35,270 bases of DNA from Oscillospiraceae bacterium (GTDB lineage: Bacteria > Bacillota > Clostridia > Oscillospirales > CAG-382), in NCBI GenBank assembly GCA_015063785.1, contig SVTM01000029.1, forward strand, positions 1 through 35,270, read 5' to 3'. Made by a program: the position numbers and the translations under genes. The stretch's first letter is position 1; each line of letters begins with the position of its first letter. Below are positions 1 through 8,836 of this stretch, in pieces. Under the pieces are notes generated by a model. The model ran no database searches. It saw only the letters and a list, made by a program, of their open reading frames with translations, and was not told the origin of the DNA.

Positions 1-10
1 AATTGCATGG

Positions 11-99
11 CTGGCAGGCCAATTTTAAACGCACTTGTGCGTCGCCAGTATCAGTTAGGGCTTTGCCCGAAAATGAAATACCACCCGCTATGCGGGTGG
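11..99. repeat. Hairpin-rich intergenic element, possible dispersed repeat
   Basis: Three inverted repeats follow one another: ACGCAC/GTGCGT at 29-42, GGGC/GCCC at 58-68 and CCACCCGC/GCGGGTGG at 81-99. CTGGC at 11-15 can also pair with GCCAG at 44-48 and enclose the first hairpin. No coding frame explains the stretch. Dense short hairpins beyond a gene end are typical of small intergenic repeat elements or a structured RNA end, but I have only one copy and cannot show that it is repeated. Confidence 0.35.
81..99 (-). terminator. Probable terminator of the leftward desulfurase-murE operon
   Basis: An 8-bp GC-rich stem with a 3-base loop lies 15 bases beyond the stop codon of the last minus-strand gene. 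Read on the minus strand, it is followed by a T-rich but interrupted tract (TATTTCATTTT), so it would be a moderate intrinsic terminator. Confidence 0.5.
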
Positions 100-113
100 A
101 TATTTATTGCTTG

Positions 114-1175
114 TTATATAAAATACAGGGCAGAGGAGATGGCTTCTGATATTTTGAAAATCTTGCTGTAAGGGGCATATTCTAAAGGATTGTTACATCT
201 GACCATAACGATTTTTGGCATCAAGATCGGTACTGCAAATGATAAATAAGCTTTTCCGTCGCAAAACTTTGGATTTGCATATTTCCATTTACAGTGTTCG
301 GCAATTATTCTGACAAATTCGAGCTCTCCGGAATATGCAGCAAGAGCTACTTCACCCGATGGAGTTGCCGACTCAAATTCTATGATTATATCTGTATCCG
401 AATTGTACATTGTGATCATACATTTGCGATCTTCTGCGATGCGCAACGATACGGCGCACATTTCAAGAAACAGAGTTACAAAGGTGTTTTTTTGAATTTC
501 GGTTACGTGAAAAGCGTCACCGTATTTAATATTTATCTTGAAACCGAAAAGCCCGACCTTTGCAGAAAAATGTTCCAGAAGCTTTTCTGTCAGGCGTTTC
601 AGATCGTATGTGTCCTCTTCTTCAAAACCTGTGGTGCTTAACATGGTATGCATGTACATGGAAATGTTTTCGCTTAATCTCGAAAATCTCAGCGAGTTGT
701 TTTTCATAAGAATTGTGGCTTCATCGTCGCAGAGTAATTTGTATTTTTCGCACATTTCGTGGTACGATTTGATCAATATATCGTTTACACTGTAAGTCTC
801 GCCGCTTATCGTCAGTTCACCTATTTCAAACGCTTTCTGAATGGCTGCAGAGCACACAACAAGATAAACGATGTTCTTGTTTTCGCCGATGGGGATCAAC
901 GCGGCGTGTGTGATCCCCTTTTCTTTTTGACATTTAAGGATCAAAGATTTTCGTTCAAACACAGCATAGTCAAAGACCGATTCCTGATCTTTTTTGAGAA
1001 ACTTCTTGAAGTTCGAACCAACCTGCGAAAATTTCATCTTGTAGGCAACGTCGTTTTTGAAAAGGATTTTTCCCTTATCGTCGGTTATCATGATGGGGAA
1101 TGGCAGCAGATCAAGCTCTTTTTTAGAAATATCGCTGTTATCAAGTTCTTTGGTTGATTTATCAATATAGGGCAT
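114..1175 (-). CDS. PAS-domain protein with degenerate histidine-kinase-like C-terminus
   Basis: I do not recognise a named family. The 353-residue product begins with a PAS-like segment (about residues 20-115, around PFPIMITDDKGKILFKN). A helical stretch follows that resembles a dimerisation region, then a C-terminal part with the feel of a GHKL ATPase fold. The expected phospho-acceptor histidine and the N-box and G-box motifs are not visible, so it looks like a kinase-derived sensor without catalysis. No signal peptide or membrane segment is seen, so it is probably cytoplasmic. The ATG at 1175 is chosen because AAGGAG sits 7 bases upstream; the longer frame to 1208 has no such site. The gene overlaps the end of murE by 14 bases, implying translational coupling. 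The function is unknown and the kinase resemblance is inference. Confidence 0.6.
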   Translation of the reverse strand: MPYIDKSTKELDNSDISKKELDLLPFPIMITDDKGKILFKNDVAYKMKFSQVGSNFKKFLKKDQESVFDYAVFERKSLILKCQKEKGITHAALIPIGENKNIVYLVVCSAAIQKAFEIGELTISGETYSVNDILIKSYHEMCEKYKLLCDDEATILMKNNSLRFSRLSENISMYMHTMLSTTGFEEEDTYDLKRLTEKLLEHFSAKVGLFGFKINIKYGDAFHVTEIQKNTFVTLFLEMCAVSLRIAEDRKCMITMYNSDTDIIIEFESATPSGEVALAAYSGELEFVRIIAEHCKWKYANPKFCDGKAYLSFAVPILMPKIVMVRCNNPLEYAPYSKIFKISEAISSALYFI

Positions 1176-2652
1176 CGAAGTACTCCTTAACAACTTTTCT
1201 TTCGTCAAACGGGATCTTTTCGTGACCGATTTCTTCGTAAAGCTGGTTGCCTTTTCCCACGATCATAACAATATCGCCCTTTTTAGCCACAGAAAGAGCA
1301 CGGTGAATGGCATCCCGCCTGTCGGGGATTATTTCGTATTTTCCATCTGTTCTGTGCATGCCGACGAGAATGTCGTCTATTATATCCTCAACTTTTTCGG
1401 TTCTGGGATTGTCTGACGTGATGATCGAAAGATCAGAGTATTTTCCCGATATTTCACCCATATCATATCTGCGAAGCTTTGATCTGTTTCCGCCGCAGCC
1501 GAACACTGTGAGTATCCTTGCGGGATTGTAGTTTTTTACAGAGCCGAAAAGACTTTCAAGGCTCAAAGCGTTGTGGGCATAGTCGATTATAACGGCAAAG
1601 TCGCACTTTTCGTGTTTTACGGGTTCTACTCTTCCGAAAACATGAATTTTTGCAAGACTATCTTTCACGTCCTCAAAACATGCTCCGACTTTCATGGCGA
1701 TCGCCGCAGAGCACAGCGCGTTGCTTACCGAAAACTCTCCGGGGGTGAGAAGATGTATTCTTCCGTATCCACGCAGATCAAACGAAGTGGAAAGACAGTC
1801 TGTTATCTCAAAAGTAATGTTTTCACCAAAAAGATCTGCATCCTGATGGTGTGTTGAATAGGTTGTGGCGCAAATGCCGTTTTCGTCGATGATCTTTTTG
1901 ATAAAATCTATCCTGTCGGCATCTGCGTTGATGATGGCAGATCTTGCTTGGGTAAAGAGAATGCCCTTGCAGGCAAGGTATTCTTCAAAGTTTGCATGCT
2001 CGTTTTCGCCGATATGATCGGGCGAAATGTTGGTGAAAACTGCGATGTCAAAGGTGATGCCGTAGGTTCTGTGCATCATCAGCGCCTGAGACGAAACCTC
2101 CATCAGAACATGTGTCACTCCGCTTTTTACCATGTCGGCAAATATTCTGTGCAGTTCGTAGCTTTCGGGGGTGGAATTATCGATATATTCGTATTTGTCG
2201 CTGTAGTAAATACCCGTTGTACCGATTATTCCGACTGAAATTCCATGATTTGCAAGTATTTCCTTTGTCATAAAAGTTGTGCTGGTCTTACCCTTTGTTC
2301 CCGTGATACCGATAACAAAAAGATCTTTTGCAGGGTTACCAAAAAACTCTGCCGAGATAAGGGCAAGGGCTTTTCTTGTGTCTTTTGCGAGAAGAAAGGT
2401 GACGTCAGGATACTCTTTGCATTTGTTTTCGTATATTTCGCGATCGCTGGCAACGATTGCGCAGGCACCCGATGCTACGGCTTTGTCTATGTATGCGTGA
2501 CCGTCTGCAAGGGCGCCCTTCAAGCATACGAATACAGAGCCTTTTGTCGCTTTTCTCGAGTCGTAACACAACGAGTCAAAATAATCGCATTTGCCGCGTC
2601 TTATGTCAAAAAGCTCTTCGCCAAGCACTTTCTTTATATCTGCTGTTGTCAT
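1162..2652 (-). CDS. murE: UDP-N-acetylmuramoyl-tripeptide synthetase MurE
   Basis: MurE is a cytoplasmic ATP-dependent Mur ligase that adds the third stem residue to UDP-MurNAc-L-Ala-D-Glu during peptidoglycan synthesis. The 496-residue length fits the family. Visible marks are the N-terminal Mur domain with DSR, the ATP loop GITGTKGKTS (about residues 112-121), the conserved STPES and MEVSSQAL segments, and the C-terminal DNPR motif (about residue 414). DNPR is the known signature of enzymes that add meso-diaminopimelate, which agrees with dapA elsewhere in the window. The start at 2652 is preferred over the ATG at 2670 because AAAGGAG lies 6 bases upstream of it. The gene lies 14 bases after a cysteine desulfurase and overlaps the PAS-protein gene, so the three are probably one operon. 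Confidence 0.95.
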   Translation of the reverse strand: MTTADIKKVLGEELFDIRRGKCDYFDSLCYDSRKATKGSVFVCLKGALADGHAYIDKAVASGACAIVASDREIYENKCKEYPDVTFLLAKDTRKALALISAEFFGNPAKDLFVIGITGTKGKTSTTFMTKEILANHGISVGIIGTTGIYYSDKYEYIDNSTPESYELHRIFADMVKSGVTHVLMEVSSQALMMHRTYGITFDIAVFTNISPDHIGENEHANFEEYLACKGILFTQARSAIINADADRIDFIKKIIDENGICATTYSTHHQDADLFGENITFEITDCLSTSFDLRGYGRIHLLTPGEFSVSNALCSAAIAMKVGACFEDVKDSLAKIHVFGRVEPVKHEKCDFAVIIDYAHNALSLESLFGSVKNYNPARILTVFGCGGNRSKLRRYDMGEISGKYSDLSIITSDNPRTEKVEDIIDDILVGMHRTDGKYEIIPDRRDAIHRALSVAKKGDIVMIVGKGNQLYEEIGHEKIPFDERKVVKEYFDALY

Positions 2653-2666
2653 AAAAAACTCCTTTG

Positions 2667-3803
2667 TCATTTCAATGAAACGAGCGACGAGATACCTTCG
2701 TCCAAGGCTTTCAGAAATTCATCAGCCTCGTCTTTTGTATTATATTCGCAAAAACTCAATCGGATAGTGCAGTCGGCGCTTTTTGAATCAAGCCCAAAGG
2801 CTGACAGAACGCGGTTTTCGCGGTGTTTCGATGTGCATGCGGAACCTGCCGAAACGTATATTCCTTTTGCTGACAAAAATCTCAGCATGACTTCACTTTT
2901 GATGGCCGGAAGAGTCAACGAAATAACGTATGGTAAATAATTTTCTGGCAGGTTGATTTTTACTTGCCCAAGTTTTTCCGAAAGGGCGCAAACAAGGTGA
3001 TCCCGAACTTCCGTAACTGCTTTGATGTTACTTTTTTCATCAGTTTCCTGTACCGCTTGCGCAAAAGCGCAAATTGCAGGCAAAGCTTCGGTGCCGGGGC
3101 GAATATCTTTTTCCTGACCGCCGCCAAAGAAAAGGGGAGTGATGCGCGTCTTTGCTTTGATAAAAAGTCCTCCCGAACCTTTTGGTGCGTGTACCTTGTG
3201 TCCGCTTACAGAAATAAGATCCGCGCCGCACAGGCACAGGGGTTTTTCGGTCTTGCAGAAAGCTTGCACCGCATCTGTGTGAAGAATTGCGTTGGGACAA
3301 AGCTTTTTTCTCAGACTATCAAGTGCTTTTATGTCATATACCGCACCTGTTTCGTTGTTGGCGTACATGCACGAGATAAGAACTGTGTCTTTTGAAAAGT
3401 GTTGTCTGCAAAAGTCAAGATCGAGCACACCGTTTTTGGTGGGAATATATCTGACGGTGTATCCGGTTTTTTCCAGCTCTTTTGATATTGCATAGATGGA
3501 GGCGTGCTCGGAATCCGAAAAAAACACAGTTTTTCCTCCGTGCTTTCGGGCGCCGAGAGCACCGAAAATTGCAAGATTGTTTGCCTCTGTGCCCCCGGAG
3601 GTAAAGATAAAATCGTCACCTCTGTCGATCGAGCCGAGCTTTGAAAGAATGGCTTTTCTCGATGCTTTCAAAAGTTTTTCGGCTTCATATCCAAAATCGT
3701 GAACGCTTGACGGGTTTCCGAAACATTCGATCATGACCTCGTAGGCTTTTTTTGCCGCACTTTCAGATACTTTTGTTGTTGCGGCGTTGTCAAAATATAT
3801 CAT
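2667..3803 (-). CDS. Cysteine desulfurase, IscS/NifS type
   Basis: This is a PLP-dependent enzyme that takes sulfur from cysteine as an enzyme persulfide for Fe-S cluster or tRNA thiolation. The 378-residue product opens with IYFDNAATTKV, which is typical of the class. The PLP-binding lysine lies in SVSGHKVHAPKG (about residue 203), and the active-site cysteine is in SAGSACTSKHRE (about residue 323). That mobile-loop cysteine context indicates the IscS/NifS group rather than SufS. The start at 3803 is chosen because the conserved N-terminus begins there, with GGAG ten bases upstream; the longer frame adds an unlikely 29 residues. No IscU or MnmA gene is adjacent, so the sulfur acceptor cannot be told from context. 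It heads a leftward operon with murE. Confidence 0.92.
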   Translation of the reverse strand: MIYFDNAATTKVSESAAKKAYEVMIECFGNPSSVHDFGYEAEKLLKASRKAILSKLGSIDRGDDFIFTSGGTEANNLAIFGALGARKHGGKTVFFSDSEHASIYAISKELEKTGYTVRYIPTKNGVLDLDFCRQHFSKDTVLISCMYANNETGAVYDIKALDSLRKKLCPNAILHTDAVQAFCKTEKPLCLCGADLISVSGHKVHAPKGSGGLFIKAKTRITPLFFGGGQEKDIRPGTEALPAICAFAQAVQETDEKSNIKAVTEVRDHLVCALSEKLGQVKINLPENYLPYVISLTLPAIKSEVMLRFLSAKGIYVSAGSACTSKHRENRVLSAFGLDSKSADCTIRLSFCEYNTKDEADEFLKALDEGISSLVSLK

Positions 3804-3855
3804 GTATGTTGCACTCCGTTTTTGTCTTTGCATTTTCTTACAGTAAATCATAGTA

Positions 3856-3884
3856 ATTGTACACAAAACTATTTGCAATGTACA
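3856..3884 (-). promoter_or_regulatory. Candidate promoter of the desulfurase-murE operon
   Basis: On the minus strand TGTACA (3879-3884) and TACAAT (3856-3861) are separated by 17 bases, about 50 bases upstream of the desulfurase start. The -10 is good and the -35 is weak (4 of 6). The -35 is the centre of the inverted repeat at 3871-3892. Confidence 0.4.
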
Positions 3885-3892
3885 GTGCAAAT
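3871..3892. promoter_or_regulatory. Operator-like 22-bp inverted repeat
   Basis: ATTTGCA and TGCAAAT flank a central TGTACA, giving 10 of 11 paired positions across the dyad axis. It lies in the divergent region between the murE operon and lepA, over the candidate -35 of the leftward promoter. This is the geometry expected for repressor binding. The regulator is unknown. Confidence 0.4.
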
Positions 3893-3998
3893 AATACTGA
3901 AAATATTGCGAAAAATGTTGTGTAAGCGATCTTTTGGTATTTGGGCAAAAAAATAGCGAAAATTACTGTGAAAAAAGCAAAAAACTCCAAAAAAGCTA

Positions 3999-4027
3999 TT
4001 GAATAATATTTGCGTTTGGTATATAAT
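3999..4027 (+). promoter_or_regulatory. Sigma-A type promoter for the lepA operon
   Basis: TTGAAT (3999-4004) and a perfect TATAAT (4022-4027) are separated by exactly 17 bases, about 75 bases upstream of the lepA start. It would drive the long rightward gene run. The rest of the 299-base divergent region is AT-rich and holds the leftward promoter, the dyad at 3871 and the leader hairpin at 4035. Confidence 0.75.
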
Positions 4028-4034
4028 TATAAGG

Positions 4035-4071
4035 AGTAATAATATATACTGCGAAATATTACTGTTTTTTT
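4035..4071 (+). promoter_or_regulatory. 5'-end hairpin plus T-tract in the lepA leader
   Basis: AGTAATA (4035-4041) pairs with TATTACT (4057-4063), followed after one base by seven Ts. It starts where transcription from the promoter at 3999 should begin. The stem is AT-rich, so it is a weak attenuator-like or 5'-protecting structure at best. Confidence 0.3.
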
Positions 4072-4102
4072 GAAATTACCCAACGAAAGGAAAAAACAGC
4101 AG

Positions 4103-5911
4103 ATGTCAAAAGATACATCAAATATCAGAAATTTTTGCATAATTGCACATATTGACCACGGCAAGTCAACCCTTGCTGACAGAATACTTGAGCTTACCGA
4201 CACCGTTGAAAAGCGCGAAATGGAAGAACAGCTTCTCGATAACATGGATCTCGAGCGTGAGCGTGGAATCACCATCAAAGCGCGTGCCGTAAAGCTCAAC
4301 TATACCTACAAGGGCAAAGAATACATTCTCAATCTCATCGACACCCCCGGCCACGTCGACTTTAACTACGAAGTATCGCGTTCGCTGAAGGCGTGTGAGG
4401 GAGCTCTGCTAGTAATCGATGCCACACAGGGCATTGAGGCTCAGACCATGGCAAACGCATATCTTGCTTTTGACAACGATCTCGAGATTGTTCCCGTCAT
4501 CAACAAGATCGACCTTCCCTCGGCGCAGCCTGAAAAGGTAAGGGCAGAGGTGGAGGATATTATCGGCATACCTGCCGACGAAGCGCCCTGTGTTTCGGCA
4601 AAGGCAGGACTTAATATCGACAAGGTTCTCGAACAGGTGGTAAAATCCATTCCTGCTCCCACTGGAGATTCGGACAAGCCCCTCAAGGCCCTTATCTTTG
4701 ACTCCTATTACGATTCTTACCGCGGAGTGGTTGTTTATATCCGCGTTTACGACGGTACTGTGAAAGCAGGCGACACCATTATGATGATGTCCAACGGAGT
4801 AACTTACGAGGTAAACGAGGTTGGTGTTCTTCGTCCTTTCGGCCTTTCAAAGACTGACACCCTGTCTGCCGGTGAAGTTGGCTATGTAACCGCCGCTATC
4901 AAAACTGTTTCGGATACCCGTGTCGGCGACACTGTTACTCTTGCTGATAATCCCACATCCGATGCTCTGCCGGGATTCAAGCAGGCGCTTCCTGTTGTGT
5001 TCAGCGGAATTTACCCTGCAGACGGTGCAAAATACGGCGATCTGCGCGACGCTCTTGAAAAGCTTTGTCTCAACGATGCGTCTCTTACCTTCGAGCCCGA
5101 AACTTCCATCGCCCTCGGCTTTGGTTTCAGATGCGGTTTTCTTGGACTATTGCACATGGAGGTTATCGAAGAGCGACTCGAGCGTGAATTTAACCTCGAC
5201 CTTATAACCACCGCCCCCAGCGTTATTTACAAGATCACGCGCCACGACGGCAGCGAGTATTACATTGACAATCCCGCAAACTTCCCCGAAGCAGACGAAT
5301 GTGAGTTTGTCAGTGAACCCATCGTAAAAGCAAGCATCATCACACCCACCGAATACGTCGGCGGTATCATGGAGCTTTGTCAGGACAGACGCGGCGTTTT
5401 TAAAGATATGAAATATCTCGATACAACCAGAGCCGAGCTTCATTATTCGCTGCCTCTCAACGAGATAGTATATGATTTCTTCGATGCTCTCAAATCGCGC
5501 AGCAAGGGATATGCCTCGCTTGACTACGAGCTTGCCGGCTACGAGCGCTCGTCTCTTGTCAAGCTGGATATTCTTCTCAACGGCGACATGGTTGATGCTC
5601 TTTCGTTTATTGTCCACACCGAAAAAGCATACGGCAGAGCGCGCAAGATTGCCGAAAAGCTCAAGGACAATATTCCGCGTCAGCTTTTTGAGATTCCCAT
5701 TCAGGCCGCAGTCGGCGGCAAGGTCATTGCCCGTGAAACTGTAAGAGCTCTGCGCAAGGACGTTCTTGCCAAGTGTTACGGTGGCGATATCACCAGAAAA
5801 AAGAAGCTTCTTGAAAAACAGAAAGAGGGAAAGAAGAGAATGCGCTCGTTTGGTAGCGTCGAGGTTCCCCAGGAAGCGTTTATGGCTGTCCTCAAATTTG
5901 ACGAGGATTGA
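4103..5911 (+). CDS. lepA: Elongation factor 4 (LepA) GTPase
   Basis: LepA is a ribosome-associated translational GTPase linked to back-translocation and 30S assembly. The 602-residue length matches the family. The G1 loop AHIDHGKST spans residues 15-23, followed by RERGITIKA (G2), DTPGHVDF (G3) and NKIDLP (G4). The C-terminal half carries the LepA-specific region, including [14 protein letters not shown] and the terminal [21 protein letters not shown] segment. The start at 4103 is chosen because the conserved N-terminus begins there with AAAGGA upstream; an in-frame ATG at 4070 would add 11 unsupported residues. It is the first gene of the rightward run, 37 bases ahead of hemW. A lepA-hemW order is common in Firmicutes. 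Confidence 0.97.
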   Translation: MSKDTSNIRNFCIIAHIDHGKSTLADRILELTDTVEKREMEEQLLDNMDLERERGITIKARAVKLNYTYKGKEYILNLIDTPGHVDFNYEVSRSLKACEGALLVIDATQGIEAQTMANAYLAFDNDLEIVPVINKIDLPSAQPEKVRAEVEDIIGIPADEAPCVSAKAGLNIDKVLEQVVKSIPAPTGDSDKPLKALIFDSYYDSYRGVVVYIRVYDGTVKAGDTIMMMSNGVTYEVNEVGVLRPFGLSKTDTLSAGEVGYVTAAIKTVSDTRVGDTVTLADNPTSDALPGFKQALPVVFSGIYPADGAKYGDLRDALEKLCLNDASLTFEPETSIALGFGFRCGFLGLLHMEVIEERLEREFNLDLITTAPSVIYKITRHDGSEYYIDNPANFPEADECEFVSEPIVKASIITPTEYVGGIMELCQDRRGVFKDMKYLDTTRAELHYSLPLNEIVYDFFDALKSRSKGYASLDYELAGYERSSLVKLDILLNGDMVDALSFIVHTEKAYGRARKIAEKLKDNIPRQLFEIPIQAAVGGKVIARETVRALRKDVLAKCYGGDITRKKKLLEKQKEGKKRMRSFGSVEVPQEAFMAVLKFDED

Positions 5912-5948
5912 TAAAACGACAAATATTAACAGGAAAGTCTGGTATACT

Positions 5949-7112
5949 ATGAAAAAATTGGGATTGTACGTTCATATCCCGTTTTGCCTTAGCAAGTGCA
6001 AATATTGCGATTTTTATTCGCTGCCCACCACATCCGGTGTTTCGGACGAGTATCTCGATGCTCTTGCAAAGCAGATCGAAGAATACGGTCTGCAGACAAC
6101 TGCATATACTGTCGACAGCATTTTTGTCGGCGGAGGAACCCCGTCTTTGATGAGCGAAAAGCAGATACAAACCCTTTTCAAGCGCATCTACCGCGCTTTT
6201 AAGGTAACCCACGATGCAGAAGTTACCGTCGAGGCAAATCCGGGGACTATCGATACCAAAAAGCTCAAAGCCTTTAAAAAAGCGGGCGTTGGAAGATTAA
6301 GCCTCGGTGCCCAGAGCTTTTGCTCGCAGGATCTTGCCGTTTGCGGCAGAGTTCACAGGGTAGAGGATAACATACGCGCCGTTGTGGATGCAAGAAACGC
6401 AGGTTTTGAAAATATAAATCTCGACATCATGTACGGTCTGCCCAATCAGACGATGGCAGAGGTCGTGCAGAGTCTCGGAAACGCGTTTAAGCTTGGCGTT
6501 GAGCACATTTCGTTCTACGGACTTAAGCTCGAAGAAGGAACACCCTTCTGGATTGATCGCGACAACCTTAAGCTTCCGTCAGAGGATTCCGAAAGCGAAA
6601 TGTATTTTGTATCGCGCGAGTTGATGTTGCAAAACGGATACTATCAGTACGAAATATCAAATTTTGCAAAGAAAGACAGATACTGTCGCCACAACGTAAA
6701 ATACTGGAACGGCGACGAATATCTGGGCCTTGGCCCTGCGGCTCATTCGTATTTTGCAGGCAAGCGCTTTTCTTTTAAAAAGGACATCGACCTTTACATC
6801 CGCAGCTTTTCGGACACTTACGAGGGCGAAAGCATTGTGGACGAAATGATAGACATTCCGCGTTCTGCACGCATTGCAGAATACGTTATGCTGCGCTTCC
6901 GTCTTACCGACGGCGTCGACTGCGAAAAGTTCTATAAGCTTTTCGGTCGCGATTTTGATAAGATCTATTACCAGAAAATAATGCCCTATATCAATTCAGG
7001 GCATATAGTACGAACAAAAAAAGGCTATGCCTTCTCTCCCGAGGGAATGTACGTTTCAAACTTCATTCTTTCGCGCATTATTGATTTTGACATGACCATT
7101 CCGGGTGCATGA
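5949..7112 (+). CDS. hemW: Radical SAM heme chaperone HemW
   Basis: HemW is a radical SAM protein of the HemN-like family, thought to bind heme and deliver it to target proteins rather than to act as a coproporphyrinogen oxidase. The 387-residue product has the cluster motif C13-x3-C17-x2-C20 in HIPFCLSKCKYCDFYS, the GGGTPS SAM-binding segment and a later YWNGDEYLGLGPAAHSY segment typical of the family. The three-cysteine form without the extra HemN cysteine context supports HemW over HemN. The ATG at 5949 is chosen because the family N-terminus begins there; the open frame extends back into lepA. It lies 37 bases after lepA and 30 bases before birA. Confidence 0.92.
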   Translation: MKKLGLYVHIPFCLSKCKYCDFYSLPTTSGVSDEYLDALAKQIEEYGLQTTAYTVDSIFVGGGTPSLMSEKQIQTLFKRIYRAFKVTHDAEVTVEANPGTIDTKKLKAFKKAGVGRLSLGAQSFCSQDLAVCGRVHRVEDNIRAVVDARNAGFENINLDIMYGLPNQTMAEVVQSLGNAFKLGVEHISFYGLKLEEGTPFWIDRDNLKLPSEDSESEMYFVSRELMLQNGYYQYEISNFAKKDRYCRHNVKYWNGDEYLGLGPAAHSYFAGKRFSFKKDIDLYIRSFSDTYEGESIVDEMIDIPRSARIAEYVMLRFRLTDGVDCEKFYKLFGRDFDKIYYQKIMPYINSGHIVRTKKGYAFSPEGMYVSNFILSRIIDFDMTIPGA

Positions 7113-7142
7113 TAACCCATTTTACTTAGCGAGGTGACAACA

Positions 7143-7988
7143 TTGACCAACAGACAGACAAGAGCATTTCCTGCGGCAAAGCTTCCTTTGTCAATTGCCG
7201 CAGTGTCGTCGTATCTTGATACGGATCTGCTCGGATCAACTATGGCTGTTGTGAGGTCTGCGGATTCCACAAACAAATATATTAAAGAACGTATTTCGGT
7301 GCTTGATGACGGTTTTGTTATCATTGCTGAAAAGCAGCATGCCGGACGCGGAAGACTTGGCAGAAGCTTTGCTTCTCCTGAGGGCGGTCTGTACATGAGC
7401 CTCCTTCTCATCGGTCAGAACCATATCGAAAATCTTGATTCCATGACAGTGAGAGCGGCAGTTGCCGTGAAAAACGCTATTTCCGAAATATCGGGTCTTT
7501 CTGATGTCGGCATAAAATGGGTAAATGATATATACTGTCGCGACAAGAAGATTTGCGGTATTCTTGCCGAAAGAGTGGTCAGAAAAGGATATTGTGATTT
7601 TGCGGTTCTTGGTATTGGGGTAAATGTCACCACCCCAAAAAGCTCGTTTGATCCCTCTGTGCGTGATATTGCGGCATCTATCTCTGATTTCTGCAGTGTA
7701 AATTTCTCGCGCAACGAGCTTGCCGCCGCAATTCTTAATAATCTTGAAAAAACACTTTTCGTAAAAGATAAAGAAAAAAGTGCGCTGATACTCGATGAGT
7801 ATCGCGACAGTTCGGTTATCATCGGCAGAAAAGTGTACATAACCAACGGCGAAAAGACCGTTATTGCAGAAGTGCTTGGCATTGACGACGATGCGTCGCT
7901 TTATGTTCGTTACGAGGACGGGGTCACCGAGATAGTCCGCACGGGCGAGGTCAGTACAAAACTTATAGGCGAGGAGGAAAAGGAATGA
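7143..7988 (+). CDS. birA: Biotin-[acetyl-CoA-carboxylase] ligase, HTH-less
   Basis: This enzyme attaches biotin to the lysine of biotin carboxyl carrier domains through biotinyl-AMP. The 281-residue product shows ADSTNKYIKE, the adenylate-binding GRGRLGRSFASPEGG loop, KWVNDIY (the KWPND motif) and a C-terminal SH3-like region. Only about 35 residues precede the catalytic core, so the DNA-binding domain of bifunctional BirA is absent. It is therefore probably a class I ligase without repressor activity. The TTG at 7143 is preferred because GAGGTGA ends 5 bases before it; the GTG at 7134 lies inside that ribosome site. The gene ends in a 4-base ATGA overlap with cdaA. Confidence 0.9.
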   Translation: MTNRQTRAFPAAKLPLSIAAVSSYLDTDLLGSTMAVVRSADSTNKYIKERISVLDDGFVIIAEKQHAGRGRLGRSFASPEGGLYMSLLLIGQNHIENLDSMTVRAAVAVKNAISEISGLSDVGIKWVNDIYCRDKKICGILAERVVRKGYCDFAVLGIGVNVTTPKSSFDPSVRDIAASISDFCSVNFSRNELAAAILNNLEKTLFVKDKEKSALILDEYRDSSVIIGRKVYITNGEKTVIAEVLGIDDDASLYVRYEDGVTEIVRTGEVSTKLIGEEEKE

Positions 7989-8836
7989 ACGGATTGAAAG
8001 AAGCGTTTCTCAATATCGTGTCCCAGATATCCTCCATCGGCTTTTTCGATATTGCCGATATAATCATCGTCACCGTTATTTTCTATTATACCTACCGCTT
8101 TGTCAGAGACCGCAGGGCAGGCAAGCTTGCCTTTGGTATCCTGCTCATCGTTCTCATTATGATGTTCAGCAATCTTTTGGGAATGCAGGTGCTGAGCTTT
8201 ATAATTGAAAATGTCGTTCAGGTTGGTATGATCGGTGTCATCATCCTTTTCCAGCCCGAGCTTCGCGCTTTTCTTGAAAAAATGGGCGGACCGAACGTTT
8301 TTTCAAGCCTAAAGAAAAAGGACAAAAAGTCCCTTTCGGGCGCTGTTGCCTGTATTGATGCTGTTGTTGATGCGGTTTCTGATTTTTCCAAAGAAAAAAC
8401 AGGTGCTCTCATCGTTTTCGAACGTTCCACAAAGCTTGGCGACGTTATCAAAACCGGCACTGTTATTGATGCTCAGGCGGCATCCTATATGATCAAGAAT
8501 ATCTTCTTCAACAAAGCGCCTATGCACGACGGCGCACTTATAATCAGAAACAACAGACTTTACGCCGCAGGATGCATTCTGCCGCTGTCGTACGATCCCG
8601 AGCTTATCAAAGACCTTGGAACGCGCCACAGAGCGTCCATAGGTATGAGCGAAAACTCTGATGCTGTAGTAGTTGTGGTTTCTGAGGAAACAGGAACGGT
8701 TTCCATCGCCGTCGACGGTCATCTCACCCGTGATTACGACGCCATGACTCTCAAACGGGAGCTTGTAAGGCTTATTTTCCAGGATCAGAGCAAGAGCAAC
8801 ACACAGGACGAAACCAAGGGAGGTGCCGAAAAGTGA
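7985..8836 (+). CDS. cdaA: Membrane diadenylate cyclase CdaA
   Basis: CdaA joins two ATP molecules into the messenger c-di-AMP, which controls potassium and osmolyte transport and wall integrity. The 283-residue product has three N-terminal membrane helices (about residues 20-95), then the DAC (DisA_N) domain. The catalytic DGA is in MHDGALII (about 182-184) and the RHR motif is in GTRHRASIGMSE (about 214-216). The ATG overlaps the birA stop, and the gene itself overlaps cdaR by 4 bases, so the pair is translationally coupled. In many Firmicutes the order is cdaA-cdaR-glmM; here glmM does not follow. Confidence 0.96.
   Translation: MNGLKEAFLNIVSQISSIGFFDIADIIIVTVIFYYTYRFVRDRRAGKLAFGILLIVLIMMFSNLLGMQVLSFIIENVVQVGMIGVIILFQPELRAFLEKMGGPNVFSSLKKKDKKSLSGAVACIDAVVDAVSDFSKEKTGALIVFERSTKLGDVIKTGTVIDAQAASYMIKNIFFNKAPMHDGALIIRNNRLYAAGCILPLSYDPELIKDLGTRHRASIGMSENSDAVVVVVSEETGTVSIAVDGHLTRDYDAMTLKRELVRLIFQDQSKSNTQDETKGGAEK

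Noticed and set aside
2245..2940. A 231-codon plus-strand frame
   Set aside because: It is antisense to murE and the desulfurase, and its product is rich in Cys, Phe and Lys with no recognisable domain.
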